A DNA stretch of 64,000 nucleotides, from the NCBI GenBank assembly GCA_027045875.1, contig JALUAG010000008.1, positions 28,375-92,374 on the forward strand, read 5' to 3'. Below the pieces are notes generated by a model. It made no database searches. It was not told where the DNA came from and saw only the letters and a list, made by a program, of their open reading frames with translations. The position numbers and the translations under genes are program-made. The first letter of the stretch is position 1; every line of letters starts with the position of its first letter. This DNA comes from Alphaproteobacteria bacterium. GTDB lineage: Bacteria; Pseudomonadota; Alphaproteobacteria; Geminicoccales; Geminicoccaceae. Shown here in pieces: positions 7,598 through 17,452 of this stretch.

Positions 7598-10270
7598 CTA
7601 GCCGTTCCGTTCCCGCGCCAGCACCGCCTGGGCGGCCGCCAGCCGGGCGATCGGGACCCGGTAGGGGGAGCAGGAAACGTAGTCGAGTCCGAGCTCCTCG
7701 CAGAAGGCGATGCTCGCCGGATCGCCGCCATGCTCGCCGCAGATGCCGAGCTTGAGATCCGGCCGCGCCTCGCGCCCCCGCGCCACGGCCAGCCGCACGA
7801 GCTCGCCGACCCCCTCGCGATCGAGGGTCTGGAAAGGATCCTGCTCGAAGATACCGGCCTTGCGGTAGGATTCGAGGAACTTGCCGGCGTCGTCCCGCGA
7901 CAGGCCGAGGGTCATCTGGGTGAGATCGTTGGTGCCGAAGCTGAAGAAGGCGGCATGGACGGCGATGGCCCCGGCGCGCAACGCCGCCCGGGGCAATTCG
8001 ATCATGGTGCCGACGAGATAGTGCGGCGCCTGGCCGGTCTCCTCGGCGAGCTCGCGGGCCACCTCGTCGATGCGGGACTTCACGAGCTCGAGCTCACGGG
8101 CGGTCGCCACCAGCGGGATCATGATCTCCGGCACCACCGGATCGCCGCCCCGCTCCTCCACCTCGCGCGCCGCCTCGAAGATCGCCCGCGCCTGCATCTC
8201 GTAGATCTCGGGATAGACGATCCCGAGCCGGCAGCCGCGCAGGCCCAGCATGGGGTTCGCCTCCCGCAGCTCGGACAGCCGGCGGCGCAGCACCCGCACG
8301 TCGATGCCGGCCGAGGCCGCCACCTCCTCGAGCTCCGCCTCGTCGAAGGGCAGGAACTCGTGCAGCGGCGGATCGAGCAGCCGGATGGTCACGGGCCGGC
8401 CCGCCATGATCTCGAACAGTTCGACGAAATCCCGCCGCTGCATGGGAAGGATGCGGGCGAGTGCCTGCCGGCGTCCCGCCGAATCGTTGGCGAGGATCAT
8501 CTCCCGCATCGCCAGGATGCGGTCCTCCTGGAAGAACATGTGTTCGGTGCGGCAGAGGCCGATCCCCTCGGCTCCGAAACGGACGGCGGTACGGGCGTCG
8601 GTCGGTGTTTCCGCATTGGTGCGCACGCGCAATCGCCGCACCTCGTCGGCCCAGCCCATCAGCGTGGCGAAATCCCCCGACAGCTGGGGATCGACGGTCG
8701 GTACCCGGCCCAGCATCACCTGCCCGGTACCGCCGTCGATGGTGATCACCTCGCCTTCGGCCACCCGCGTCCCGCCGGCCGTGAAGCAGCGCTCCGTATA
8801 GTCGACGGAAAGATCGGCGGCGCCGCAGACGCAGGGCTTGCCCATGCCGCGGGCGACCACCGCCGCATGGCTTGTCATGCCGCCCCGTGCCGTCAGGATA
8901 CCGCGGGCGGCGTGCATGCCGTGAATGTCGTCGGGCGAGGTCTCGATGCGCACGAGCACCACCTCGCGGCCCGCCTGGGCCCGCCGCTCGGCCTCGTCGG
9001 CGGTGAACACCACCTCGCCGGACACCGCGCCCGGGGAAGCCGGCAGGCCGCGGGCGATCACCCGCCTCTCGGCGGTGGGATCCAGGGACGGGTGGAGGAG
9101 CTGGTCGAGGGAAGCCGGATCGACCCGCGCGATCGCCTCCCTGCGGTCGATCAGCCCCTCGCGGGCCATGTCGACGGCGATCTTGAGGGCCGCCTGGGCG
9201 GTGCGCTTGCCGGTGCGGGTCTGGAGGACGAACAGGCGCCCGCGCTGGACCGTGAACTCGATGTCCTGCATGTCGCGGTAATGGCGTTCGAGGAGCTCGA
9301 ACACCCGCACGAGCTCGGCGAAGGTCTCCGGCATCCGCTCCTCCATGGAGCTGCCGGCGTTACCGTTCGCCTCCGCCATCGCGCGGGTGAAGGGCTGCGG
9401 CGTACGGATGCCGGCCACCACGTCCTCACCCTGGGCGTTGATCAGATACTCGCCGTAATAGGCCTTCTCGCCGGTCGAGGGGTTGCGGGTGAAGGCGACG
9501 CCGGTGGCACAGTCCTCGCCCATGTTGCCGAACACCATCGCCTGGACGTTGACGGCGGTGCCCATGTCGCCCGGTATGTCGTGCAGCCGGCGATAGGTCA
9601 CCGCCCGCGGCACCATCCAGGAGCCGAAGACGGCGCCGATGGCGCCCCAGAGCTGGGCGTTCGGGTCCTCGGGAAAGGGCGCTCCCGTCGCCTCCCGCAC
9701 GATCCGCTTGTAGGCCTCGACCAGCCGCTCCAGCGCCTCGGCGTCGAGATCGGTGTCGAAACGGCAACCCCGGCTCTGCTTGAGGTCCTCGAGCTGGTCC
9801 TCGAACAGATAGTGGTCGATGCCCAGCACCACGTCGCCGTACATCTGGATGAAGCGGCGGTAGCTGTCGAAGGCGAAACGACGGTCGCCGCCCATGCGGG
9901 CGAGCCCTTCCACCGTCGCATCGTTGAGCCCGAGGTTGAGGACGGTGTCCATCATCCCCGGCATGGAGACGGGCGCCCCCGAACGTACCGACACCAGCAG
10001 CGGCCGCTCCGGATCGCCGAAACGGAGATCGAGCAGCTCCTCGACCCGCCGCATGGCGGCCGTCACCTGCTCCTCGAGATCCGGGGGGTAGCGGCGATCG
10101 TGGGCGTAGAAATGGGCGCAGACCTCGGTGGTGATGGTGAAACCCGGCGGCACCGGCAGCCCGAGCCCCGCCATCTCGGCGAGATTGGCCCCCTTGCCGC
10201 CGAGCAGGTCGCGCATCGCCGCCCGCCCTTCCGCGGTCCCGCCACCGAACGCGTACACCCATTTCTTCAT
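7598..10270 (-). CDS. ppdK: Pyruvate, phosphate dikinase
   Basis: An 890-residue enzyme interconverting pyruvate + ATP + Pi and phosphoenolpyruvate + AMP + PPi. The N-terminal nucleotide-binding domain opens with GGGTAEG and LLGGKGANLAEM. The swivelling phosphohistidine domain has GGMTSHAAVVARG with His468. The C-terminal TIM barrel has FFSFGTNDLTQMT and GICGEHGGDP with the acid-base cysteine. Length matches the family (870-900). The ATG at 10270 was chosen because homology (KWVYAFGGG) starts there; the frame is open a further 92 codons upstream but has no similarity. It follows glyS by 44 bp. Confidence 0.96.
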   Translation of the reverse strand: MKKWVYAFGGGTAEGRAAMRDLLGGKGANLAEMAGLGLPVPPGFTITTEVCAHFYAHDRRYPPDLEEQVTAAMRRVEELLDLRFGDPERPLLVSVRSGAPVSMPGMMDTVLNLGLNDATVEGLARMGGDRRFAFDSYRRFIQMYGDVVLGIDHYLFEDQLEDLKQSRGCRFDTDLDAEALERLVEAYKRIVREATGAPFPEDPNAQLWGAIGAVFGSWMVPRAVTYRRLHDIPGDMGTAVNVQAMVFGNMGEDCATGVAFTRNPSTGEKAYYGEYLINAQGEDVVAGIRTPQPFTRAMAEANGNAGSSMEERMPETFAELVRVFELLERHYRDMQDIEFTVQRGRLFVLQTRTGKRTAQAALKIAVDMAREGLIDRREAIARVDPASLDQLLHPSLDPTAERRVIARGLPASPGAVSGEVVFTADEAERRAQAGREVVLVRIETSPDDIHGMHAARGILTARGGMTSHAAVVARGMGKPCVCGAADLSVDYTERCFTAGGTRVAEGEVITIDGGTGQVMLGRVPTVDPQLSGDFATLMGWADEVRRLRVRTNAETPTDARTAVRFGAEGIGLCRTEHMFFQEDRILAMREMILANDSAGRRQALARILPMQRRDFVELFEIMAGRPVTIRLLDPPLHEFLPFDEAELEEVAASAGIDVRVLRRRLSELREANPMLGLRGCRLGIVYPEIYEMQARAIFEAAREVEERGGDPVVPEIMIPLVATARELELVKSRIDEVARELAEETGQAPHYLVGTMIELPRAALRAGAIAVHAAFFSFGTNDLTQMTLGLSRDDAGKFLESYRKAGIFEQDPFQTLDREGVGELVRLAVARGREARPDLKLGICGEHGGDPASIAFCEELGLDYVSCSPYRVPIARLAAAQAVLARERNG

Positions 10271-10314
10271 CGGTTCCCGATCTCCCCGCGCCTGGGGCAC
10301 CGGACCGGCCACGC

Positions 10315-12384
10315 TCACTCCTCGATCGCCGAGAAGTCCGCGATGCGCCGGAACAGCGCCTGCAACCGGGCCAACAGCGACAGGCGGTTGCGCCGCAGTT
10401 CCTCGTCCTCGACGTTCACCCGCACCCCTTCGAAGAAGGCGTCCACCGGGCCGCGCAGCGCCGCCAGTGCCCGCATCGCCGCCTCGAAATCCTCCGCCTC
10501 GAGACCCTCCGCGATCGCCCGCTCGGCCTCCTGCATCGCCGTCCACAGCCGCTCTTCCTCCGGCCGACGGAAGCGCGCGGGATCGGGATCACCGCGATAG
10601 GATCGCCCGTCGCGCTTCTCCTCGATGGCGACGATGTTGGCGCCGCGCCGGTAGGCGGTGAGGAGATTGCGGCCGTCCTCGCTGGCGAGAAAGGCCTCGA
10701 GGGCGCGCACCCGGGCCATCAGACGGACCAGATCGTCGTCGGGCGTGGCCCCGAACACGGCCCGGATGTGGTCGTGACGGACACCCCGGTCGCGCAGATG
10801 GACGATCAGCCGGTCGGCGACGAATTCGAGGAGCTCGCGGCCGTGCTGCTCGCGATCGACCTGGCCGAAGCGGCTGCCGTAGCCGTCGAGAGCCACCCGG
10901 AAGGCGCGCCGAAGCGGCAGGCGGACGCCGTTTTCCAGTACCAGACGGATGATCCCGAGCGCCGCCCTTCTGAGCGCGAAGGGGTCCTTCGATCCGGTCG
11001 GTCGGATACCCGCGGCGAAGAAGCCGGCGAGCGTGTCGATCTTGTCGGCGAGGGCCACCGCCACGCTCACCGGCGCCGTCGGGCAGGCGTCCTCGGGGCC
11101 CTGGGGCGCATAGTGTTCGGCGATCGCCCGTGCGATCGCCTCGGGCTCGCCCTGCGCGCGGGCGTAGTGGCCGCCCATGACGCCTTGCAGTTCGGGGAAC
11201 TCGCCCACCATGCCGGTCACGAGATCGCATTTGGCGAGCCGCCCCGCGCGGGCCGCCGCCTCCGCATCGCAGGACACGAAGCCCGCGAGGAAGCGGGCGA
11301 GCGCCTCGAGCCGCTCCGCCTTCTCCCGCATGGTGCCGAGGCGGGCGTGGAAGATCACCCGTTCGAGGGCCGGCAGCCGTTCCTCGAGCCGCTGCCTGCG
11401 GTCGGTCTCCCAGAAGAAGCGCGCATCCCACAGACGTGCCCGGAGCACCCGCTCGTTGCCGGCGACGATCGCGGCACCGCCGTCGCGGGCCTCGACGTTC
11501 GCCACCACCAGAAAGCGTGGCGCGAGTCGCCCGTCGGCCGTCCTCAGGCTCGGGTAGCGCTGGTGCTGGCGCATCGATACCACGAGCACCTCTTCCGGGA
11601 GTTCCATCGCCTCCGGGTCGATACGCCCCATGAGCACCACCGGCCATTCGACGAGCCCCGCGAGCTCGGCGAACAGCGCCCGGTCCTCGACGAGCCGGCA
11701 GTCCTCGGCCGCCGCCAGCCGCCCGGCCTCTTCCCGGATGCGCCGCTCCCGCTCGTCCGGATCGGCGATCACGAAGGCCTGCCTCAGGCGATCCCCGTAG
11801 ACCCCCGGATGGGCGATCTCGAGGCGTTCCGGGGCCATGAACCGATGGCCGAAGGTATGGCGGTCGCTTCGGATGCCGGCGAAGGCGAAGGGCACGACCT
11901 CCTCGTCGAGCAGACAGAGGATGGCGTGGAGGGGGCGCACCCAGCGCTGCTCGCCCTCGCCCCAGCGCATGGATTTGGGCCAGGGAAAGCGTTCCAGCAT
12001 GGCGGGCAGCGCCTCGCCCAGGGCCTCCTTCGTCGGCCGGCCGGCCTCCCGCACCCGGGCGTAGAGCGCCCTCCCCTTGCGGTCCTCGCGCTCGAACAGC
12101 TCGTAATCGAGCCCCTCGAGGCTGCGGAGGAAACCCTGCCGGGCCTTTTCCGGCGCGTCCACACGCGGGCCGCGACGCTCGCTCACCCGGTCGGGCTGGC
12201 GCTCGGGCAGGCCCGAGACGGCGATGCCGAGGCGGCGCGGCGTGGCCCAGCTCCGCATCTCCGCGAAGCCGAGATGCCGTTCCTCCAGAAGTGCCGCGAG
12301 CAGCCGTTCGAGATCCTTGCGGGCACGCGGCTGCATGCCCGCCGGGATTTCCTCCGAGAAGAGCTCGAGCAGCAGCTCAGCCAT
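10315..12384 (-). CDS. glyS: Glycyl-tRNA synthetase beta subunit
   Basis: A 689-residue beta chain of the (alpha-beta)2 bacterial glycyl-tRNA synthetase, which binds tRNA-Gly while the alpha chain forms the active site. It begins [16 protein letters not shown], typical of GlyS. The central part contains the HD-like segment around [14 protein letters not shown] and the conserved [15 protein letters not shown]. The C-terminal DALR-like anticodon region ends near [15 protein letters not shown]. The ATG at 12384 overlaps the glyQ stop by 8 bp, the usual coupling for this pair. Confidence 0.97.
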   Translation of the reverse strand: MAELLLELFSEEIPAGMQPRARKDLERLLAALLEERHLGFAEMRSWATPRRLGIAVSGLPERQPDRVSERRGPRVDAPEKARQGFLRSLEGLDYELFEREDRKGRALYARVREAGRPTKEALGEALPAMLERFPWPKSMRWGEGEQRWVRPLHAILCLLDEEVVPFAFAGIRSDRHTFGHRFMAPERLEIAHPGVYGDRLRQAFVIADPDERERRIREEAGRLAAAEDCRLVEDRALFAELAGLVEWPVVLMGRIDPEAMELPEEVLVVSMRQHQRYPSLRTADGRLAPRFLVVANVEARDGGAAIVAGNERVLRARLWDARFFWETDRRQRLEERLPALERVIFHARLGTMREKAERLEALARFLAGFVSCDAEAAARAGRLAKCDLVTGMVGEFPELQGVMGGHYARAQGEPEAIARAIAEHYAPQGPEDACPTAPVSVAVALADKIDTLAGFFAAGIRPTGSKDPFALRRAALGIIRLVLENGVRLPLRRAFRVALDGYGSRFGQVDREQHGRELLEFVADRLIVHLRDRGVRHDHIRAVFGATPDDDLVRLMARVRALEAFLASEDGRNLLTAYRRGANIVAIEEKRDGRSYRGDPDPARFRRPEEERLWTAMQEAERAIAEGLEAEDFEAAMRALAALRGPVDAFFEGVRVNVEDEELRRNRLSLLARLQALFRRIADFSAIEE

Positions 12385-13258
12385 TCCCGGCCCCGCCCGT
12401 CCGCGAGGCGATCCAGGCCTCGGCGCAGGCCCTCGCCAGCGCCCGCACGCGGGCGATGTAGGCCTGCCGCTCGGTGGCGCTGATCACCCCCCGGGCATCC
12501 AGCATGTTGAAGAGATGGCTCGCCTTGAGCACCTGATCGTAGGCCGGCAGCGGCAGTCCGGCCTCGAGGATGTGCGCGCACTCCCGCTCGGCGTCCTCGA
12601 AATGGCGGAACAGCATGTCGGTGTCGGCGAGTTCGAAGTTGTACTTCGAGTATTCCCGCTCGCTCTGGAGGAAGACGTCGCCGTAGGTCACCCCGCGCCC
12701 GTTCCAGTCGAGATCGAACACGTTCTCGACCCCCTGCACGTACATGGCGAGCCGTTCGAGCCCGTAGGTGAGCTCCCCGGCCACCGGCCGGCAGTCGATG
12801 CCGCCCACCTGCTGGAAATAGGTGAACTGGGTCACCTCCATGCCGTCGCACCAGACCTCCCAGCCGAGCCCCCAGGCACCCAGGGTCGGGCTCTCCCAGT
12901 CGTCCTCGACGAAGCGCAGATCGTGGAGCGTCGGGTCGATGCCGAGGGCGTAGAGGCTCTTCAGATAGCGCTCCTGGATGTCGGGCGGCGAGGGTTTGAG
13001 GATCACCTGGAACTGGTAGTAGTGCTGCAGGCGATTCGGGTTCTCGCCGTAGCGCCCGTCGGTGGGGCGGCGCGAGGGCTGCACGTAGGCCGCGTTCCAG
13101 GGCTCGGGGCCGAGGGCGCGCAGGGTGGTGGCGGGATGGAAGGTTCCGGCCCCCACCTCCATGTCGTAGGGCTGGAGGAGGATGCAGCCCTGCTCCGCCC
13201 AGTACTGCTGCAGGCGCAGGATCAGTTCCTGGAAGGAGCGCGGCGCTTCAGTGGTCAC
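12377..13258 (-). CDS. glyQ: Glycyl-tRNA synthetase alpha subunit
   Basis: A 293-residue class II synthetase catalytic subunit that activates glycine with ATP. It carries [33 protein letters not shown] and [12 protein letters not shown], all characteristic of GlyQ, and [12 protein letters not shown] of the active site. The start is a GTG at 13258; no in-frame ATG is near. A good sigma-70-like promoter lies 61-89 bp upstream. It heads glyQ-glyS-ppdK-meaB. Confidence 0.97.
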   Translation of the reverse strand: MTTEAPRSFQELILRLQQYWAEQGCILLQPYDMEVGAGTFHPATTLRALGPEPWNAAYVQPSRRPTDGRYGENPNRLQHYYQFQVILKPSPPDIQERYLKSLYALGIDPTLHDLRFVEDDWESPTLGAWGLGWEVWCDGMEVTQFTYFQQVGGIDCRPVAGELTYGLERLAMYVQGVENVFDLDWNGRGVTYGDVFLQSEREYSKYNFELADTDMLFRHFEDAERECAHILEAGLPLPAYDQVLKASHLFNMLDARGVISATERQAYIARVRALARACAEAWIASRTGGAGNG

Positions 13259-13318
13259 CGATCATCGGCCCGTCAATTCCCGCCGGGCGCTCGCGCCGGC
13301 TCATTGTGCAGTGCGAAA

Positions 13319-13347
13319 AACCTAGACGCCATGCGATTTCCGGTCAA
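13319..13347 (-). promoter_or_regulatory. Predicted promoter of glyQ
   Basis: On the minus strand TTGACC (13347-13342), a 17-bp spacer and TAGGTT (13324-13319) match a sigma-70/RpoD layout. The -35 box contains the stop codon of the upstream small gene. The predicted leader is about 55 nt. Confidence 0.5.
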
Positions 13348-13616
13348 GTCGAGGCGGGCGGCTGCGGCGGCTGCAACCGACATTCCTCGCGCGACGGGCA
13401 GTCGGTGCCGGGCGGCACGTAGGCGCCGCATTTCGGACAGGGCACGAGATCCACCGCCTGCTGCGCCGGTCGCTGGCGCCGGCCCCAGCGGCGCGGGCCG
13501 CCGGTGGCCACCGGACGTTGCTTGGGCTCGCGCGCCTGCAGGAACTTGAAGACCCGCCAGACGCCGGCGATCACCAGGATCGTGAAGAGCAGTTTGGAGA
13601 GCGAGAAACCGAACAT
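13344..13616 (-). CDS. Small membrane protein with C-terminal zinc-ribbon-like motif (PP0621-like)
   Basis: A 90-residue protein. Residues about 5-25 form one hydrophobic segment (LLFTILVIAGVWRVF). A basic linker follows, then a CPKCGAYVPPGTDCP segment whose first CxxC could be half of a zinc site, with a further cysteine near the end. The layout resembles the PP0621 family of short proteins found beside housekeeping genes. Function is unknown. It sits between the S49 peptidase and glyQ, 36 bp after the peptidase stop, probably in the same operon. Confidence 0.7.
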   Translation of the reverse strand: MFGFSLSKLLFTILVIAGVWRVFKFLQAREPKQRPVATGGPRRWGRRQRPAQQAVDLVPCPKCGAYVPPGTDCPSREECRLQPPQPPAST

Positions 13617-13652
13617 CCGGATCCATCCGCCAGTGCCGGCGTACCCTGCGGG

Positions 13653-14492
13653 TCAGAGGCCGTAGCGGCTGCGCAGCAGCCGCTCCTCGATACGATGGAC
13701 GAGCGCGTCCGCCAAGGCTTCGCTGGCGCCGGCCGGCGACAGACCACGCCACCAGGGCTGTCTCGGCGGATTGACGGGACGCAGCCGCAGCTTGTCGCCA
13801 TAGCGCGCCCGCAGCACCGTGTGCATCTCCCCGAGCCCGTCGACGAGACCGAACCGGAGTGCCCGCTCGCCGCTCCACACCCGGCCGCTGAACAGCTCCT
13901 CCTCGGCGATCCGCAGCCGCTCGCCCCGGCGCTCGCGCACGAAGGCCTTGAAGCGTGCGTAGAGATCCTCCTGGAGTTCGTCCAGCACCGCCAGATCCTC
14001 GGGCCGCTCCTCCCGGAAGGGGTCGAGGAAGGCCTTGCGCGCTCCCTTGGTGTGCACCCGCCGCTCGATGCCGAGCCGGCGGATCGCCTCGGCAAAGCCG
14101 AAGCCGGCGCTGATCACGCCGATGCTGCCGAGGATCGAGCAGCCGTCGGCGTGGATCTCGTCGGCGGCACAGGCGAGCCAGTAGCCGCCCGAGGCCGCGA
14201 CGTCCTCGACGAAGGCCAGGACCGGAAGATTCTTTTCCTCGGCGAGGGCGCGGATGCGGGCGGCGATCAGCGAGGCCTGCGCCGCCGAGCCGCCCGGACT
14301 GTCGATCAGAAGGGCCACCGCCTTCGCCCCGCGCATGCCGAAGGCCCGCCGCAGCGGCCGGTCGAGGGCGGCAAGCGAAAGCCCGCCCCGGCGCATCGGC
14401 AGCGTGCCGATGACGCCGACCAGCCGGACCACCGGCACCACCGGTCCGCCCGGCAGCCCCATGGCCGACCGCAGACGCTCGACGATCGCCAT
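13653..14492 (-). CDS. S49-family signal-peptide-peptidase-like protease (SppA/SohB type)
   Basis: A 279-residue ClpP-fold protease. DSPGGSAAQASLI (about 64-76) and VAASGGYWLACAADEI hold the nucleophile Ser101, and ARKAFLDPF gives the probable general base Lys153, 52 residues later as in short SppA enzymes. GSIGVISAGFGF follows the usual pattern. Family members cut leftover signal peptides or other membrane peptides. No clear N-terminal membrane anchor is seen with the chosen start, so it may be peripheral or cytosolic. The ATG at 14492 shares a base with the upstream methyltransferase stop (TGATG). The genes are conserved neighbours in many alphaproteobacteria (recalled, not searched). Confidence 0.88.
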   Translation of the reverse strand: MAIVERLRSAMGLPGGPVVPVVRLVGVIGTLPMRRGGLSLAALDRPLRRAFGMRGAKAVALLIDSPGGSAAQASLIAARIRALAEEKNLPVLAFVEDVAASGGYWLACAADEIHADGCSILGSIGVISAGFGFAEAIRRLGIERRVHTKGARKAFLDPFREERPEDLAVLDELQEDLYARFKAFVRERRGERLRIAEEELFSGRVWSGERALRFGLVDGLGEMHTVLRARYGDKLRLRPVNPPRQPWWRGLSPAGASEALADALVHRIEERLLRSRYGL

Positions 14493-15265
14493 CACGTCCC
14501 TCTCTCCCGTGTCGCCAGCAGATCGAGCGGCGCCAGCTCCCGCAGCACCCGTTCCGCCTCCGGCGTGTAGCCGCCCCCGGGCCGGTGCAGCACGAGGCCA
14601 CGCAGCAGATGGGCGGGGCTGCGCACCCCTTTGCGGGCCAGCACCAGCAGCCGTTCCGCCTCCCGGCTGTCCGCCCGCGGCCACAGGGGAAAGAGGCGGA
14701 GGTCACCACAGCCGCCGGCGAGGGCGGCGACGATCTCGGCCAGCCGGTCGGCGCGGTGCACGAGCAGCAGCCGACCGCGCGGCGCGAGCCGACGCAGGCA
14801 GGCCCCGACCCAGTCCGCGAGCGGCAGGCTCTCGACGGTGGCGGCACGGCGCTCCACCGCCGCCGGCGTGCCCCTGCCGGCGGCGATGTGCGGAGGATTG
14901 GTCATCACCAGATCGAACGCCCTCCCCGCGACCTCCGGCGGTGGTGCGGCGAGATCGCCGCGCACGACCGCGATGCGCGCGCCGAACCCGTTCTCCCGCA
15001 CGTTCGCCGCCAGCAGGGCCGCCGCTTCGGGATCCCGTTCGAGAGCGACGATCCGGCAGTCCGGGACGCGGGCCGCGAGGCACAGGCTGGCCGCCCCCGT
15101 ACCGGCGCCGGCATCGAGCACCCGGCGGCAGTGCCGCTCCGGAACGGCGGCCGCCAGCAGCACCGGGTCGATCGCCACCCGGTAGCCGCGGCGCGGCTGG
15201 CGCAGGCGGATACGGCCGCCCAGCAGCGGATCGACGGTGGTGGTCGCCGGCTCAGCGGTGGCCAT
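14492..15265 (-). CDS. TrmN6-like SAM-dependent methyltransferase
   Basis: A 257-residue class I methyltransferase. VLDAGAGTGAASLCLAAR is the SAM-binding loop, ALERDP the acidic residue after strand 2, and MTNPPH the catalytic tetrapeptide in the NPP[YH] class of amino-N methyltransferases. The N-terminal GGRIRLRQPRRGYRVAIDPVLLAAAV resembles the TrmN6/YfiC group, which methylates A37 of tRNA1-Val; that substrate is inferred by similarity. It overlaps the DUF2007 gene by 14 bp and the S49 peptidase gene by one base. Confidence 0.85.
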   Translation of the reverse strand: MATAEPATTTVDPLLGGRIRLRQPRRGYRVAIDPVLLAAAVPERHCRRVLDAGAGTGAASLCLAARVPDCRIVALERDPEAAALLAANVRENGFGARIAVVRGDLAAPPPEVAGRAFDLVMTNPPHIAAGRGTPAAVERRAATVESLPLADWVGACLRRLAPRGRLLLVHRADRLAEIVAALAGGCGDLRLFPLWPRADSREAERLLVLARKGVRSPAHLLRGLVLHRPGGGYTPEAERVLRELAPLDLLATRERGT

Positions 15266-15476
15266 CCTCGATCTCGCGGCGGGCCCGATCGAGCAGCCAG
15301 CGGGCGCGCGAGGCCTCCTCCTCCCGCACCATCAGCCGCCGGGCGATGGCGCCGATGCTGCCCTCGAGGGCGCTCGTCTGCTCGTCGAACACGAGGGTGT
15401 CGATACCCGCCTCCTCGAGCAGCGCCCGTGCCCAGGAGAGGGTTACCGGATCGTTGGTGCGCAACAGCTCGATCAC
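15252..15476 (-). CDS. DUF2007 domain protein
   Basis: A 74-residue protein beginning VIELLRTNDPVTLSWARALLEEAGI, the DUF2007 pattern, which adopts a small ACT/PII-like ferredoxin fold. A GTG start at 15476 with GGGAGA upstream was chosen because homology starts there; the frame runs further upstream without similarity. Members are called putative signal-transducing proteins but no role is established. First gene of the minus-strand set leading into the methyltransferase. Confidence 0.8.
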   Translation of the reverse strand: MIELLRTNDPVTLSWARALLEEAGIDTLVFDEQTSALEGSIGAIARRLMVREEEASRARWLLDRARREIEDGHR

Positions 15477-15518
15477 CTTGGACGGTCTCCCTGCGACGCT
15501 GACGACCGGGTGGCGGGT

Positions 15519-15548
15519 TTGCCAGAGGGCGGGCGTGCGTGCTAGCTG
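15519..15548 (+). promoter_or_regulatory. Possible promoter of the polyprenyl synthetase gene
   Basis: TTGCCA (15519-15524), an 18-bp spacer and TAGCTG (15543-15548) lie about 50 bp before the GTG start. The spacing is one base longer than ideal. Confidence 0.35.
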
Positions 15549-15597
15549 TCGGACGACGAACCCGAACCGCCCGGCCTCGCACCAGGAGTCGGCCCTC

Positions 15598-16620
15598 GTG
15601 AACGCGACCTCCGCCACCTTCATAGCGACGCCGTCCGAGGTGGGCCAGAAGTTCGAACGGGCGCGCGAGCTGGTGGCCCCCGACATGCTCGAGGTCAACC
15701 GGCTCATCCTCGAACATCTGCAGAGCCAGGTGCCGCTCATCCCGGAGCTCGCCCGCCATCTGATCGCCGCCGGCGGCAAGCGCATCCGGCCGATGCTGAC
15801 CCTGCTCGCCGCCCGCATGTGCGGCTATCGCGGGCGCCGGCACATCGGGCTCGCCACCGCGGTCGAGTTCATCCACACCGCGACCCTGCTGCACGACGAC
15901 GTGGTCGACGAGAGCGGGCTGCGGCGGGGCAATCCCACCGCCAATTCGGTGTGGGGCAACAAGGCGCCGGTGCTGGTGGGGGATTTCCTGTTCTCGCGGG
16001 CCTTCCAGCTCATGGTCGCCGACGGCAGTCTCCAGGTACTGCGCATCCTCTCCGAGGCCTCGGCCGTGATCGCCGAAGGCGAGGTGGCGCAGCTCGTGAC
16101 CAGCAACGACACCGGCATCGGCGAAGAGGATTATCTGCGGGTGATCCGGGCCAAGACCGCCACCCTGTTCAAGGCCGCCTGCCGGATCGGGGCCGTGGTC
16201 GCCGAACGTCCGGAAACGGAGGAACGGGCGCTCGCCGACTACGGGGAAGCCCTCGGCATCGCCTTCCAGCTGGTGGACGACGCCCTCGACTACGGCGCCG
16301 AACGGACCGTGCTCGGCAAGGAGGTGGGCGACGATTTCCGGGACGGCAAGATCACCCTGCCCATCCTCCTCGCCTTCGCCCGTGGCAGCGAGGCGGAGCG
16401 CGATTTCTGGCGGCGAACCCTCGAGGAGCTCGACCAGCGGCCCGGCGATCTGGAACGCGCCCTCGAGATCCTGCGTCGCCGCGGCGCGCTGCGGGAGACG
16501 GTGGAGCGGGCCGCGGCCTACGGGGAGCGGGCGCGACGCTGCCTCGACATCTTTCCGGCGGGGCCCGCGCGGGACGCGCTTTCGGACCTCGTCGATTTCT
16601 GTGTCGCACGCGCCTTCTGA
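15598..16620 (+). CDS. ispB: Polyprenyl diphosphate synthase (octaprenyl/decaprenyl type)
   Basis: A 340-residue trans-isoprenyl diphosphate synthase. GGKRIRPML binds the allyl/isopentenyl diphosphates. The first aspartate-rich motif is DDVVD (in LLHDDVVDES) and the second DDALD (in QLVDDALDY), both binding Mg. It makes the side chain of ubiquinone; chain length cannot be set from sequence alone, and decaprenyl is common in alphaproteobacteria. The start is a GTG at 15598 with AGGAG about 10 bp upstream. It is divergent from the DUF2007 operon and precedes tRNA-Pro. Confidence 0.93.
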   Translation: MNATSATFIATPSEVGQKFERARELVAPDMLEVNRLILEHLQSQVPLIPELARHLIAAGGKRIRPMLTLLAARMCGYRGRRHIGLATAVEFIHTATLLHDDVVDESGLRRGNPTANSVWGNKAPVLVGDFLFSRAFQLMVADGSLQVLRILSEASAVIAEGEVAQLVTSNDTGIGEEDYLRVIRAKTATLFKAACRIGAVVAERPETEERALADYGEALGIAFQLVDDALDYGAERTVLGKEVGDDFRDGKITLPILLAFARGSEAERDFWRRTLEELDQRPGDLERALEILRRRGALRETVERAAAYGERARRCLDIFPAGPARDALSDLVDFCVARAF

Positions 16621-16633
16621 GGGCTCCGCGGGC

Positions 16634-16662
16634 TTGCCGAGGCGGGGCCGGCCCACTATAGA
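16634..16662 (+). promoter_or_regulatory. Predicted promoter of tRNA-Pro
   Basis: TTGCCG, a 17-bp spacer and TATAGA end 9 bp before the mature tRNA 5' end. This spacing suits a short 5' leader removed by RNase P. Confidence 0.5.
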
Positions 16663-16671
16663 AAGCCGCGC

Positions 16672-16748
16672 CGGAGTGTAGCTCAGCCTGGTAGAGCACC
16701 GCCTTCGGGAGGCGGGGGTCGGGCGTTCAAATCGCCCCACTCCGACCA
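16672..16748 (+). tRNA. tRNA-Pro (anticodon CGG)
   Basis: The 77-nt cloverleaf folds completely: acceptor CGGAGTG/CACTCCG, D-stem GCTC/GAGC, anticodon stem CCGCC/GGCGG with loop TTCGGGA (anticodon CGG), variable GGGTC, and T-stem GGGCG/CGCCC with loop TTCAAAT. The discriminator is A and the CCA end is encoded. The C1-G72 start is typical of bacterial tRNA-Pro. Confidence 0.96.
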
Positions 16749-16819
16749 GCTTCTCCGCCGCGCGAGCGCGATGCGGCCGGGTACGCCGGCAATCCGGGCG
16801 TGCCGGAGGGAGCGGCGCC

Positions 16820-17452
16820 ATGACCGAACTCCTCTATTTCGCCAATCCCATGTGCTCCTGGTGCTGGGGCTTCGCCCCTTCCCTGCGGGCGCTGCGCGAA
16901 CGCCATCCCGACCTTCCCGTCACCGTCGCCACCGGCACGCTCGGCGCCGAGCGGGCGCGGCCCATGACCGAGGCCGACCGGGCCCAGGTCCGCGAGCACT
17001 GGCGAAAGGTGCAGGCGCGGAGCGGGCAGCCGTTCGATTTCGCCTTCTTCGAGCGGCGCGACTTCGTCTACGACACCGAACCTCCCTGCCGAGCGCTGGC
17101 GCTTCTCCGTCACCGCTATCCGGCCCTCGCGGCCGCGTTCCTCGACCGCCTGCGGGAGCTCTTCTACGCGCACAACGAGGACATCACGGACACGGCGACC
17201 CTGCGCCGGGTCTGCGGCGAGTTCGGCATCCCGCCCGAGGCGTTCGATACCGCCTTCGGCGCGCCCGAGCTGGTCGAGGAGGTGCGGCGCGAATGGGCGC
17301 AGACCGCCCGCCTCGGGGTCACCGGCTTCCCCACCCTGCTGGCGCTCGCCGGCGGGCGCGCCCATGTGCTGACGGTGGGCTGGTGCGATCCCGGGGAACT
17401 CGAAAGACGTTTCGCCGCCCTCGGGCAGGAGCGGCGGCCGACGGCGCCATGA
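16820..17452 (+). CDS. DsbA-family (FrnE-like) thioredoxin-fold oxidoreductase
   Basis: A 210-residue protein starting TELLYFANPMCSWCWGF. The CSWC redox motif, the helical insertion and the cis-proline loop GVTGFPTLL mark the DsbA/FrnE-like family. There is no signal peptide, so it is cytosolic, unlike periplasmic DsbA. FrnE proteins have been linked to disulphide chemistry under oxidative stress in other bacteria; the substrate here is unknown. An ATGA overlap couples it to folE. Confidence 0.87.
   Translation: MTELLYFANPMCSWCWGFAPSLRALRERHPDLPVTVATGTLGAERARPMTEADRAQVREHWRKVQARSGQPFDFAFFERRDFVYDTEPPCRALALLRHRYPALAAAFLDRLRELFYAHNEDITDTATLRRVCGEFGIPPEAFDTAFGAPELVEEVRREWAQTARLGVTGFPTLLALAGGRAHVLTVGWCDPGELERRFAALGQERRPTAP

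Noticed and set aside
6983..10600. 1205-codon plus-strand frame opposite meaB and ppdK
   Set aside because: Antisense shadow of two clear enzymes; no domain or ribosome site.
13259..13343. Glycine riboswitch or T-box upstream of glyQ
   Set aside because: The leader is about 55 nt and shows a plain promoter only.
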